This document shows, in pieces, positions 24,604 to 32,161 of a stretch of 32,762 nucleotides of DNA. Each line of letters starts with the position of its first letter. Position 1 is the stretch's first letter. The translations under genes were made by a program, and so were the position numbers. This DNA comes from JALYQB01 sp035640155 (GTDB lineage: Bacteria > Actinomycetota > Actinomycetes > Mycobacteriales > Pseudonocardiaceae). The notes under the pieces are model-generated. The model saw only the letters and a list, made by a program, of their open reading frames with translations. It made no database searches and was not told the DNA's origin. Where the stretch lies: contig DASQWR010000146.1 in the NCBI GenBank assembly GCA_035640155.1, positions 1 through 32,762 of the forward strand. The letters are read 5' to 3'.

Positions 24604-24662
24604 GTGGCGGAGGATGCGGGATTTGAACCCGCGAGGGCTGTAACACCCAACACGATTTCCAA
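24604..24662. repeat. Right attachment site (attR) inside tRNA-Ser(GGA)
   Basis: This is the second copy of the 59-bp direct repeat. Here it forms the 3' part of the intact tRNA, so the element's attP half restored the tRNA on insertion. The single mismatch with attL lies in the variable arm. Confidence 0.9.
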
Positions 24663-24694
24663 TCGTGCGCACTAGGCCACTATGCGAATCCTCC
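24605..24694 (-). tRNA. tRNA-Ser (anticodon GGA)
   Basis: On the minus strand acceptor arms GGAGGAT and ATCCTCC pair fully, the discriminator is G, and CCA is encoded (24607-24605). The anticodon loop TTGGAAA gives GGA, reading UCC/UCU serine codons. The long variable arm and the GGTTCAAAT T loop are standard. The mature length without CCA is 87 nt. It is the insertion target of the element at 19303-24603 and remains complete. Confidence 0.97.
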
Positions 24695-24701
24695 ACCCGG
24701 C

Positions 24702-24731
24702 AGGGTACCGGAGAGGCTTCCTACCAGCCAA
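24702..24731 (-). promoter_or_regulatory. tRNA-Ser(GGA) promoter
   Basis: On the minus strand TACCCT (24707-24702) lies 7 nt before the first tRNA base. TTGGCT (24731-24726) sits 18 bp further upstream as the -35 candidate. The promoter is outside the element, so the host still drives the tRNA. Confidence 0.6.
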
Positions 24732-24899
24732 AACGGCAGGTCGAGGGCCGAGCGCGCTGCGCGAGATGTCATGACGGCGCGGGATGCCCGGGTCGTCCGG
24801 GGAGCGAATGTGCACTGTCCCAGCTACGTTCCGGGGAGTACGTGCGAAGCCGCCAGCAAACCGACGCGGCAGCAGGCCGGAGGGGTCACCATCGATCCC

Positions 24900-25535
24900 A
24901 TGACCGAAATCAACGCCGCCTCGAGCGAGCGCAGTGCGCCGGTGACGAGCGACCCGCCCGGGCGCGGCTCGGCCCGGGCAACCGGTCCGGCCCGCCGGCA
25001 GCGGACCGCCCGACAGCTCTCGCCCGCCCTTCGCAAGGGGCTGCTCACCGCGCACATCGTCACCGCGGTGAGCTGGATCGGTGTCGACATCGTGCTCCTG
25101 GTGCTTGCCCTGACCGCGCTCACCAGCACCGACCCGAGAACCGTCGCCGCCAGCTATCTCGCCATCGGTGCCTTTACGATCGTCTTGCTCGTGCCGGCCG
25201 GCGTGCTCACCTTGGCCACCGGCCTGCTGCTGGGAGCCGGCACGCGTTGGGGGATCGTCCGGTACTGGTGGCTGACGGTGAAACTCGTCATCACGGTGGT
25301 GCTGACCACGCTGGTGATCCTGTTGCTGAGGCCTCGAGTCGCCGAGGTGGCCGGCCGCGCCGAGCAGGCCGGCGCGGCTGGCCTCAGCCGCGACCAGCTC
25401 GGCAACCTGCCCGTCGACCTCCTCTTCCCGCCCAGCGTCTCGATCGTCGCACTGCTCGTCGCGACCGCGCTGGCTGTCTACAAGCCGTGGGGCAAGACGC
25501 CATTCGCCCACCCACGTGCGGCCAGCCGGAGGTGA
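24900..25535 (+). CDS. DUF2269-type integral membrane protein
   Basis: This 211-aa protein has a Pro/Arg-rich cytoplasmic tail followed by four hydrophobic helices. The first reads LLTAHIVTAVSWIGVDIVLLVLALTAL, with the H-x6-WxG pattern seen in DUF2269-like membrane proteins. A later helix, YWWLTVKLVITVVLTTLVILLL, precedes a basic loop. The function is unknown. ATG 24900 is the first ATG fitting the homology; GGAGGGG lies about 14 nt upstream, longer than ideal. The frame runs open from 24771 through DNA that looks non-coding. The SRP RNA gene follows 35 bp downstream. Confidence 0.65.
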   Translation: MTEINAASSERSAPVTSDPPGRGSARATGPARRQRTARQLSPALRKGLLTAHIVTAVSWIGVDIVLLVLALTALTSTDPRTVAASYLAIGAFTIVLLVPAGVLTLATGLLLGAGTRWGIVRYWWLTVKLVITVVLTTLVILLLRPRVAEVAGRAEQAGAAGLSRDQLGNLPVDLLFPPSVSIVALLVATALAVYKPWGKTPFAHPRAASRR

Positions 25536-25557
25536 CGCGGCTTCGGCCATGGGCCAC

Positions 25558-25563
25558 TACACT
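25558..25563 (+). promoter_or_regulatory. -10 element TACACT of the SRP RNA gene
   Basis: TACACT ends 7 nt before G25571, the first base of the pairing stem of the SRP RNA, so it fixes the likely 5' end. Confidence 0.55.
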
Positions 25564-25570
25564 GGCCGAT

Positions 25571-25656
25571 GGACCCCGCGCGGCGTCCATCCTGTGAACT
25601 CCCCCAGGGCCGGAAGGCAGCAAGGGTCAACGGGCCCTGACGGGTGCGCGGGGTCC
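25571..25656 (+). ncRNA. ffs: Small signal recognition particle RNA (4.5S)
   Basis: This is the RNA scaffold that binds Ffh and guides ribosomes making membrane proteins to FtsY. The universal helix-8 motif GGCCGGAAGGCAGCAAGGGT is at 25608-25627. The ends GGACCCCGCGC (25571-25581) and GCGCGGGGTCC (25646-25656) pair perfectly over 11 bp and close the long hairpin. The length of about 86 nt fits the small bacterial type without an Alu domain. It lies between a membrane-protein gene and the SIP gene, two genes upstream of dnaX. Confidence 0.93.
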
Positions 25657-25687
25657 CCCTGCTGTCCGGGCCTGGAGAGGGAGTGGG

Positions 25688-26404
25688 ATGCGCCCCCTCG
25701 GTGGAGCGCGCCGGCCGATGGCGAGCACCGCGTCAGTCGTGACCTCGGTGACTCGGCTGACCCCACGGATGATTCGGGTGCGCCTCGGCGGCGAGGGCCT
25801 GCGCGGGTTAGCCGCGGTGCCCGGGCAGTCGGTCAAGATCTACGTTCCGGACCCGGCCGGGCTGCTGGTGAGCCGTGACTACACCGTCCGCGACGCCGAC
25901 CCGGACCAGCCGAGCATGGACATCGACTTCGTCCTGCACGGCGACGGTCCTGCGGCGAACTGGGCCCGGCAGGTGCGCCCCGGGCAGGGGTTGGAGTTCG
26001 TCGGACCCAGCGGACGCTACCGCCCCGATCCGGGCGCCGACTGGCATCTCTTCGGCGGTGACGAGTCCGCGCTGCCCGCCATCCTCGCGATGGTCGGGTC
26101 CCTGCCCGCCGATGCCCTCGCCGTGGTGTACCTCGAGATCGCCGATTCCGCGGAGGAGCAGCCGGTGTCCGGACCCGCCCGAGCGGAGGTGCACTGGTTG
26201 CACCGCGCCGACGCCGTCCCGGGCATGAATACCCTCCTGGAGGACGCGCTGCGAGCGGCGCCACTGCCGAAAGGGCAGGGCCGGATCTGGCTCGCCGGCC
26301 ATACCCCCACCGTTCGCCGCATTCGCGCGCACCTGCTCGCCGAGCGCGGGGTGGACCGGCGCCTCCTGTACGTCAGGGGCTACTGGGACCGCTCTGGCCA
26401 GTAG
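25688..26404 (+). CDS. Siderophore-interacting FAD-binding protein
   Basis: This 238-aa flavoprotein of the ViuB/SIP family reduces ferric siderophores in the cytoplasm to release iron. The FAD-binding domain has the signature R63-D-Y65-T66-V-R68 (VSRDYTVRD), preceded by PGQSVKIYVPD. The NAD(P)H-binding half includes HLFGGDESALPAIL and the C-terminal IWLAGHTPTVRRIRAHL followed by YVRGYWDRSGQ, a very typical end. ATG 25688 has GGAGAGGGAG upstream; ATG 25718 is a possible inner start. No siderophore genes are nearby. It ends 39 bp before dnaX, which has its own promoter. Confidence 0.9.
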   Translation: MRPLGGARRPMASTASVVTSVTRLTPRMIRVRLGGEGLRGLAAVPGQSVKIYVPDPAGLLVSRDYTVRDADPDQPSMDIDFVLHGDGPAANWARQVRPGQGLEFVGPSGRYRPDPGADWHLFGGDESALPAILAMVGSLPADALAVVYLEIADSAEEQPVSGPARAEVHWLHRADAVPGMNTLLEDALRAAPLPKGQGRIWLAGHTPTVRRIRAHLLAERGVDRRLLYVRGYWDRSGQ

Positions 26405-26431
26405 CCTGCACCCACCTCCGATCGGGGCCGG

Positions 26432-26437
26432 TAGCCT
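26432..26437 (+). promoter_or_regulatory. -10 element TAGCCT for leaderless dnaX
   Basis: TAGCCT ends 6 nt before GTG 26444, identical in hexamer and spacing to the emb1 start. No ribosome site is visible. Confidence 0.5.
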
Positions 26438-26443
26438 CGCGCC

Positions 26444-28465
26444 GTGGCACTGGCCCTCTACCGCAAGTACCGGCCCGCGACCTTCGCCGATGTGGTCGGC
26501 CAGGAGCACGTCACCGACCCGCTGCGCACCGCGTTGGCTTCGGGGCATGTCAGCCATGCCTACCTGTTCTCCGGGCCGCGCGGCTGCGGCAAGACCTCCA
26601 GCGCGCGCATCCTGGCCCGCTCGCTGAACTGTGTGCAGGGTCCGACGCCCGATCCGTGCGGGGTGTGCCCGTCGTGCATCGCGCTCGCCCCGGAGGGCCC
26701 CGGTTCCCTGGACGTCGTGGAGCTCGACGCTGCCAGCCACGGCGGCGTGGACGACGCCCGCGACCTGCGCGACCGGGCCTTCTACACGCCGGCGGAGTCG
26801 CGCTACCGCGTCTTCATCATCGACGAAGCGCACATGGTCACCACCCAGGGCTTCAACGCCCTGCTCAAGATTGTCGAGGAGCCACCGGAACACCTCGTCT
26901 TCGTCTTCGCCACCACCGAGCCGGACAAGGTGCTGGCCACGATCCGCTCCCGCACCCACCACTACCCCTTCCGGCTGCTGCCGCCGAGCACCATGCGCGC
27001 GCTGCTCGAAGGCATCTGCGCCGAGGAGGGCGTGCACGTCGAGCCGGCGGTCTACCCGCTCGTGATCCGTGCTGGCGGCGGGTCGGCGCGGGACTCCCTG
27101 TCCGTGCTGGACCAGCTGCTCGCCGGCGCCGGCGAGAGCGGGGTCACCTACGCCCGCGCGGTGGCGCTGCTCGGCGTCACCGACGTCGCCCTGATCGACG
27201 ACATGGTCTCCGCGCTCGCGGCCGAGGACGGTGCTGCGGTGTTCGCCACCATCGACCGGCTGGTCGAGGCCGGGCACGACCCGCGCCGCTTCGCCTCCGA
27301 CCTGCTGCAGCGGTTGCGTGACCTGGTGCTGCTGCGGGTGGCGCCGGACGCCGCCCGGCGCGGCCTGGTGGACGCACCCGAGGACCAGCTCACCACGATG
27401 GCTGACCAGGCCGACCGGTTGGGCGCCGGCACCCTCACCCGGTTCGCCGAGATCGTGCACACCGGGCTCACCGAGATGCGTGGAGCCACCGCGCCCAGGC
27501 TGCTGCTCGAGCTGCTCTGCGCCCGGATGCTGCTGCCCGCGGCGGATCCGGCGGAGGGCGGCGGTGCTTACTTGCACCGGCTGGAGCGCCTGGAACGGCG
27601 GCTCGCCATCGCCCCAGAGCGCCCGGCGGGCGACCACCCGCCCGGACAGGACATCCGCGCTGCCGGCAGCCCGGAGGCGCCGGGCTCGGCGACACCGCTC
27701 GACGGGCGTCCGCAGCAGCTGCCGCGCCATCGCCCGGAGCGGGCGGCGCCCCGTGAGCCGGTTCCGCCCCGCGATTCGGCGCCCGCGCCAAGCTCCACCC
27801 CTGCCCCGGAGCCGGCTGAGGTGACCCCGGCCGATCCGGCTCCGGTCGGCGCGCTCGATGCGACCGCCGTGCGCCGGGTCTGGCAGGCACTGCTGGACGT
27901 GGTGCGCGAGCAGAGCCGCGCCACCCAGGTGCTGCTGACCAACGCGACCGCGACCGCGGTGGAGGGCGACGTCCTGGTGCTGACCCTGCCCACCGCGCCG
28001 CTGGCCCGCCGGCTCGCCGAGGACCGCAACGTCGACATGATCCGGGGGGCGCTGCGGGGCGTGCTCGGCGTCGACTGGCAGATCCGGTGCGAGCACTCGG
28101 GTGCCGATCCCGGGTCGCGAGTGGACGGGGCCGGGCCACCGCAGCGGTCTCCGGATCCCCCGCCGAATCGCCGCGGATCGGGCCGGCGGCCCGCCATGCC
28201 CGCTCCGCCGGCCCGCCCCGCTCCGCGCCACGCTGCGTCACCGGCAGGGGACGACGAGATCCCGCCGCCGCCGGAGCCCACCGAGCCCGAGCCACCTGGG
28301 GACCCGGCTCCCGGGATGGGCACGGCGCCGCCGGGCGACGACGAGGCGATGCTCGCCGAGGCAACGGCGGCCGACCGCGACGGCGTGGAGCGGCGTGACC
28401 CAGAGGATGTCGCGCTGCAGCTGCTCGCCGAGCAGCTCGGCGCCCGGCGGATCGACGAGCGCTGA
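26444..28465 (+). CDS. dnaX: DNA polymerase III subunit gamma/tau
   Basis: DnaX is the clamp-loader ATPase that loads the sliding clamp and ties together the replicative polymerase. The 673-aa protein has the opening LYRKYRPATFADVVGQEHV, Walker A GPRGCGKTS (44-52), zinc cysteines C63, C72, C75 and C78, the DEAH box (127-130), and the collar domain to about residue 370. A Pro/Arg-rich C-terminal half follows, with a folded island (VRRVWQALLDVVREQSRAT). I saw no A-rich slippery sequence like the E. coli gamma frameshift site. ybaB-recR, its usual partners, are displaced 3.3 kb downstream by an inserted island. Confidence 0.96.
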   Translation: MALALYRKYRPATFADVVGQEHVTDPLRTALASGHVSHAYLFSGPRGCGKTSSARILARSLNCVQGPTPDPCGVCPSCIALAPEGPGSLDVVELDAASHGGVDDARDLRDRAFYTPAESRYRVFIIDEAHMVTTQGFNALLKIVEEPPEHLVFVFATTEPDKVLATIRSRTHHYPFRLLPPSTMRALLEGICAEEGVHVEPAVYPLVIRAGGGSARDSLSVLDQLLAGAGESGVTYARAVALLGVTDVALIDDMVSALAAEDGAAVFATIDRLVEAGHDPRRFASDLLQRLRDLVLLRVAPDAARRGLVDAPEDQLTTMADQADRLGAGTLTRFAEIVHTGLTEMRGATAPRLLLELLCARMLLPAADPAEGGGAYLHRLERLERRLAIAPERPAGDHPPGQDIRAAGSPEAPGSATPLDGRPQQLPRHRPERAAPREPVPPRDSAPAPSSTPAPEPAEVTPADPAPVGALDATAVRRVWQALLDVVREQSRATQVLLTNATATAVEGDVLVLTLPTAPLARRLAEDRNVDMIRGALRGVLGVDWQIRCEHSGADPGSRVDGAGPPQRSPDPPPNRRGSGRRPAMPAPPARPAPRHAASPAGDDEIPPPPEPTEPEPPGDPAPGMGTAPPGDDEAMLAEATAADRDGVERRDPEDVALQLLAEQLGARRIDER

Positions 28466-28493
28466 GCTGCTCGGAAACCAGGCACCGAGGCAC

Positions 28494-28843
28494 CTACCAT
28501 GAAATGTCCGGTGCGTTGCGCGGCCGCTCAGGGCGATCTTCGGGCAGCACGCCGTCCAGACCGAGGCGCTCGAGAGTGAGGATAACCGAGCATAAACCCA
28601 ACTCGGTGTGAGTTTCGCCGCGCAACCTGCTCAGCACTTCGGCGAGCCCTCGAGCTGGTTCGGGCCGGGATGGCGCGGTATGCCGTCGACCGGCACGACG
28701 ACCGGCGCCTGCCGGCCGTCGCCATCGACCCACATGATCCAGAGCCTGTGGTCGGTCGCGGCGGGTCCGACCAGTTGCTCGACGCGCGCCAGCACGTCGG
28801 CGTCGGTCATTATTAGAGGCGGTGCTTCAGCGAAGTTCGTCAT
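28494..28843 (-). pseudogene. Small conserved actinobacterial protein, frameshifted
   Basis: From ATG 28843 one frame reads MTNFAEAPPLIMTDADVLAR, then VEQLVGPAATDHRLWIMWVD and GDGRQAPVVVPVDGIP, and stops early. Adding one base near 28645 joins it to LAEVLSRLRGETHTELGLCS and VILTLERLGLDGVLPEDR in the next frame. Together they resemble a common actinobacterial hypothetical protein of about 120 aa with a VVLTLERPG core. The function is unknown. It is divergent from the ATPase operon, and its frameshift has the same sign as three others in this island. Confidence 0.6.
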
Positions 28844-28975
28844 GCGACGAGGTTGATGAGGCAGCGGCCTGCGCGAGGCGGTTTGAGGAAACTGTGGACA
28901 ACTCCCCGATCCGCTGTGGGTGGCTGTGCGCCGGGCTATGGCAACCCAGCGGGAATCCGCCGGTACCAAGGGCTT

Positions 28976-28981
28976 TACGCT
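28976..28981 (+). promoter_or_regulatory. -10 element TACGCT of the ATPase-PIN-ligase operon
   Basis: TACGCT ends 6 nt before ATG 28988, giving a probable leaderless mRNA for the operon. It supports 28988 as the ATPase start. Confidence 0.5.
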
Positions 28982-28987
28982 GGCCGA

Positions 28988-30300
28988 ATGGCCGCCGGCC
29001 GCCTCACCGAGCTGCGTCTGACGTCGTTCAAGTCGTACCGCGACGTCGCACTCCCGCTCGCGCCGCTGACGGTGCTGATCGGGCGCAACGGCGGCGGCAA
29101 GTCCAACGCGCTGGACGCCCTGGAGGTGCTGTCCCGGCTGGCCAGAGGCGGCGAGATCCGCGACGCCCTCGACGGCGCCCGCCGCGATGCGGGGCCCGTG
29201 CGCGGCGGCATCGAGGGCTGCACGCCGATCGGGTCGGACACCTTGAGCTCGGAGTCACCATTGCGCGTGACGCCGGGGAGGTGCGGCTCGACCTCGAGAT
29301 CCAGGTTCGGCCCCAAGTGCAGATCCTGCGGGAGGTTCTCACGGCGCACGTGGACGGAAGGCTGCGGACTCTTCTCGAGACGGCTCAAGCCGACCCGCAG
29401 CGGGCAGACATCGAGGCGAAAGTCTGGAACAACAGGCGAGGGCGCAATCCGCACTACATCTTCCGCGCGACGCACCTGCTGACCGCTCAGCTCCCCCTGC
29501 GTCTGGGGGGCAAGACCGCGGCGGAGCGCCACGTGCTCGAAGCCGCCGAGGTCGCCCTCGCTGTCCTCGGCGGTGTCTTCCACCTGGATCCGGTCCCCCA
29601 GCTGATGCGGCAGTACGTGCCGGAGCAGGACGTCGTCCTCCGTCGCAACGGTGAGAACCTGTCAGCGACCATCGCTCGGCTGCGGCGCGGCGACAACGCC
29701 CGCTTCGCGGAACTCGTCGAGGTCATCAAGGACCTTCCCGAGCACGAGGTTCGTGCGCTGGAGGTGGGTCGCGGCGAGTTCGGTGAGGTGATGCTGGCTC
29801 TCAGCGAGGTGAAGGACGGCAGGACGGTCACGGTACCGGCTCGGCAGATGAGCGACGGGATGCTGCGAATGATGGCGGTCGTCACGGCGTTGCTGGCCGG
29901 TGGCCCGGGCGTGGCGATCGAGGGCCCGACGTCCGTGGCGCCCTCTCTCACACTGGTGTTGGAGGAGTTGGAGAACGGCCTACACCCCACCCAGGCCGCT
30001 CGGGTGCTGGGGCTCGTCAAGTCCGCCGCGGCGCAGCAGAATTTCCAGGTGGTACTCACCACGCACAGCCCCGCGCTCTTGAATGCCCTTGGTGGTGACG
30101 ACCATCCGGGGGTGCTGGTGATCGGTCGGGAGCGCGATGGACGGACACGGGCAACGCGCCTTGTGGACCTGCCGGGCTACCTGGCGATGATGGCGTCCGG
30201 CCGGCTGGGGGATCTGGTGACCGCCGGTCGCATTCCAGCTCCGGGCGATCCCGAACAGGTCGACTCAGCGGAGCTCGACCGCCTGCTCGGAATCGCGTGA
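28988..30300 (+). pseudogene. AAA (AAA_21/ABC-like) ATPase, one frameshift
   Basis: This ATPase of about 437 aa belongs to the SMC/OLD-like group. The N-terminus reads LTELRLTSFKSYRDVALPLA, with Walker A GRNGGGKS at 32-39. The frame is lost near 29240; one added base continues SDT-FELGVTIARDAGEVRL in the second frame. The C-terminal half has the signature-like RQMSDGMLRMMAVVTALL, Walker B LVLEELENGLHP and switch TTHSPALLNAL. Such ATPases drive or gate partner nucleases in several defence systems. The PIN gene starts 4 nt after the stop. All motifs for an active enzyme are present if the shift is a sequence error; otherwise the gene is dead. Confidence 0.8.
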
Positions 30301-30303
30301 CCG

Positions 30304-30772
30304 ATGGCCGGTGTCGTGTTCCTGGACAGCTCCGTGCTCTTCAATCTGCTGGATGTCCCGCCAAGAACAGTGACCGCACTGCGGTCGTAGCGAGGTTCCA
30401 GCGACTTGTCCGTGAAGCGACCACGTTCGTCTTCCCGGTCACCGCGGTGATCGAGACCGGCAACATCATCGCGCAGCTGCCGACGGCAACGCTCGCCGAA
30501 CCTGCATGGAGCGCTTCGTGGAGTGGTTGCGGAAGGCACTGACGACCACGGCGCCCCTCGCGGTCTCCGGAGTGCCCTGGGATGAGGGTTTCCTGACGGC
30601 GTTGATCAACGGTGGTGGCAACCGCATGGGCCTGGTGGACTTCGCCACTGTGGGCCTCGGCAGCGGTGATGCCAGCCTGCTGCTGGAGATGGATCGGTAC
30701 CGTGAGAAAGTCCCGAGTGCCACACCAGTCAGCCTGTGGACGCTCGACGAGACGCTCGGCTCGTTCGGCTGA
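30304..30772 (+). pseudogene. PIN-like nuclease, two frameshifts
   Basis: ATG 30304 opens VVFLDSSVLFNLLDVP, the classic first PIN strand with D8. Adding one base near 30361 continues as KNSDRTAVVARFQRLV, then FPVTAVIETGN with the second acid. Adding another near 30483 joins LPDGNARRTCMERFVEWLRK and, after a short gap, MGLVDFATVGLGSGDASLLL with the last acids. The repaired protein has about 156 aa and all four expected PIN acids. PIN domains are metal-dependent RNases, often toxins cutting tRNA or rRNA. It lies tightly between the ATPase and an RNA ligase. The family call rests on the acid pattern, not on a search. Confidence 0.65.
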
Positions 30773-31422
30773 TGGGTCCACCGCCCTACCCGCGCACTCC
30801 CTACCTCTGGACTCCGGACGCGGGTGCCGCCGGAGATCGCGTCGTGGAACCGAGGGAGAGACCCGACTGGCTGAAGCGCCCGGTCGTTGTCGAGGAGAAG
30901 CTCGACGGCGCCAACGTCTCCGTGTGGTGGGAGAACGAGCGGCCGCGCGTCGCCTCCCGTGGCGGACCTGATGCGATGGACCGAGCGGGTCAGCTCGGTC
31001 CGCTGCGCGGGTGGGCTGGCGCTTCGCACGATCAGCTGGCTTCGCTTCTCGCCAATGACTGGGTGCTCTACGGCGAGTGGCTCTGGCTGACTCCCACGGT
31101 CCACTACAACCGGCTGCCCGATCACCTCGTCGTGCTCGACCTCTGGCACCCGGAATCCGGCTTCGCGGAGCTGTCTGAGCGTGACGAGCGGGCACGGGCG
31201 CGCGGGCTGGTGGTGCCCCCACGGCTGTTCACCGGTGTTCTCGAATCCATGGACGCCCTGCTCGAGCTGATGGGCACGTCACGTTTCGGAACGGCACCCA
31301 TGGAAGGTGTGGTGCTCCGTCGCGATGACGGCGCGCGCTGCAAGGTGCTCCGGCGGGGCTTCGTCCGCGCCGGCGACGATCACATCGGCCGCGTCCGCAA
31401 CGTGCTGGCCAACGGCTCCTGA
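30772..31422 (+). CDS. ATP-dependent RNA ligase (RNA_ligase domain)
   Basis: This 216-aa nucleotidyltransferase has all the ligase motifs: motif I E-K43-L-D-G-A-N (nucleotide-binding lysine), motif III near 99-104 (LYGEWLW), motif IV EGVVLR (178-183) and motif V C-K191-VLR. Size and motif spacing fit the Rnl2-like/PF09414 RNA ligase core, which seals 3'-OH/5'-phosphate breaks in RNA through an enzyme-AMP step. ATG 30772 overlaps the PIN stop (TGATG), implying translational coupling. The in-frame upstream ATG at 30736 lies within the PIN gene. It is the only undamaged gene of the operon. A DNA ligase role is less likely because no OB-fold extension is present. Confidence 0.8.
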   Translation: MGPPPYPRTPYLWTPDAGAAGDRVVEPRERPDWLKRPVVVEEKLDGANVSVWWENERPRVASRGGPDAMDRAGQLGPLRGWAGASHDQLASLLANDWVLYGEWLWLTPTVHYNRLPDHLVVLDLWHPESGFAELSERDERARARGLVVPPRLFTGVLESMDALLELMGTSRFGTAPMEGVVLRRDDGARCKVLRRGFVRAGDDHIGRVRNVLANGS

Positions 31423-31586
31423 GCAAGAGCAGCGCCGTTCGGTCAACAAGTCGCCGAGGGGGTGCCGAAAGCGCCGGAGCACGCCGGGGCGAGCAGGAAC
31501 GGCGGGCGGGCACGGTTTCCCCGGTGCAGCGACACCGCCAGGTTGGACAGCGTCCGCGTGCAGCTCGTCTACGGTGATCCGCGGTG

Positions 31587-31612
31587 ACTCGCGAGCCGAC
31601 GTCGTCGCGAGT
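31587..31612 (+). terminator. Hairpin downstream of the RNA ligase
   Basis: ACTCGCGA (31587-31594) and TCGCGAGT (31605-31612) form a perfect 8-bp stem with a 10-nt loop, 165 bp past the ligase stop. It may end the operon. The rest of 31423-31766 holds no gene I can support. Confidence 0.4.
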
Positions 31613-31766
31613 GGACCTTGAAGGGTTCGCCTTAACTGCCGTAATCCCGCCGCACCTGGGCGCAGCCCTCGAGTTGATCACCGTATCCTCGTTCTCTTCG
31701 GTGCACCAGCAGTCGAGTCAACACGGAAGTCATCCGACACCCACCCGTCGCTGCCGTGCCGCGGAC

Positions 31767-31772
31767 TACCCT
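31767..31772 (+). promoter_or_regulatory. -10 element TACCCT for ybaB-recR
   Basis: TACCCT lies 41 nt before GTG 31814, so this mRNA would carry a leader of about 35 nt with a GGAGAGAGG ribosome site. It gives ybaB-recR its own promoter despite the separation from dnaX. Confidence 0.5.
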
Positions 31773-31813
31773 CGCACCAGTAGAGCCCATGCCCCTGGAG
31801 AGAGGACCGCGCC

Positions 31814-32155
31814 GTGCAACCCGGTGGCCAGCCCGACATGCAGCAGATCCTGCAGCAGGCACAGAAAATGCAGCAGCAGCTGATGACCGCGCAGAACGAG
31901 CTGGCCGAAGCGGAGGCCGTGGGCCAGGCCGGTGGCGGGCTGGTGTCGGTGACGCTGACCGGGACGGGTCAGCTGAAGGACGTGCGGATTGCCCCCGAGG
32001 TGGTCGACCCGGAGGACGTCGACACCCTGCAGGACCTCATCTTCGGTGCGTTCGACGCCGCGCAGCAGAAGGTGCAGCAGCTCACCCAGGACACGATGGG
32101 GCCGCTGGCGGGCGGTCTGGGTGACGGCGGGGGACTGGGTCTGCCCGGCCTGTAG
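31814..32155 (+). CDS. ybaB: YbaB/EbfC nucleoid-associated protein
   Basis: This 113-aa dimeric DNA-binding protein of the YbaB/EbfC family often lies between dnaX and recR and has been linked to nucleoid structure and repair. The sequence shows a Gln-rich N-terminal helix (MQQILQQAQKMQQQLMTAQN), the conserved sheet GGGLVSVTLTGTGQLKDVRI, then DPEDVDTLQDLIFGAFDAA, and a Gly/Leu-rich tail. GTG 31814 has GGAGAGAGG about 8 nt upstream. recR follows 6 bp later, so the two are co-transcribed. Confidence 0.95.
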   Translation: MQPGGQPDMQQILQQAQKMQQQLMTAQNELAEAEAVGQAGGGLVSVTLTGTGQLKDVRIAPEVVDPEDVDTLQDLIFGAFDAAQQKVQQLTQDTMGPLAGGLGDGGGLGLPGL

Positions 32156-32161
32156 ACCATC

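Noticed and set aside
24303..24662. Minus-strand protein starting in the tRNA (MEIVLGVTALAGSNPASSAT)
   Set aside because: The opening is the familiar false translation of a tRNA-Ser gene. Only the inner methyltransferase-like part was kept, as a fragment.
25808..28231. Minus-strand open frame of about 800 codons opposite dnaX and the SIP gene
   Set aside because: It lies wholly antisense to two well-identified genes, is rich in Arg/Gly/Gln, and has no motif. Long antisense frames are normal in GC-rich DNA.
26444..28465. Programmed frameshift in dnaX giving a short gamma form
   Set aside because: No A-rich or other clear slippery heptamer with a following hairpin was seen; the single long frame is enough.
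31584..31883. Plus-strand frame running into ybaB
   Set aside because: It overlaps ybaB in another frame, contains the hairpin and promoter region, and has no recognisable domain.
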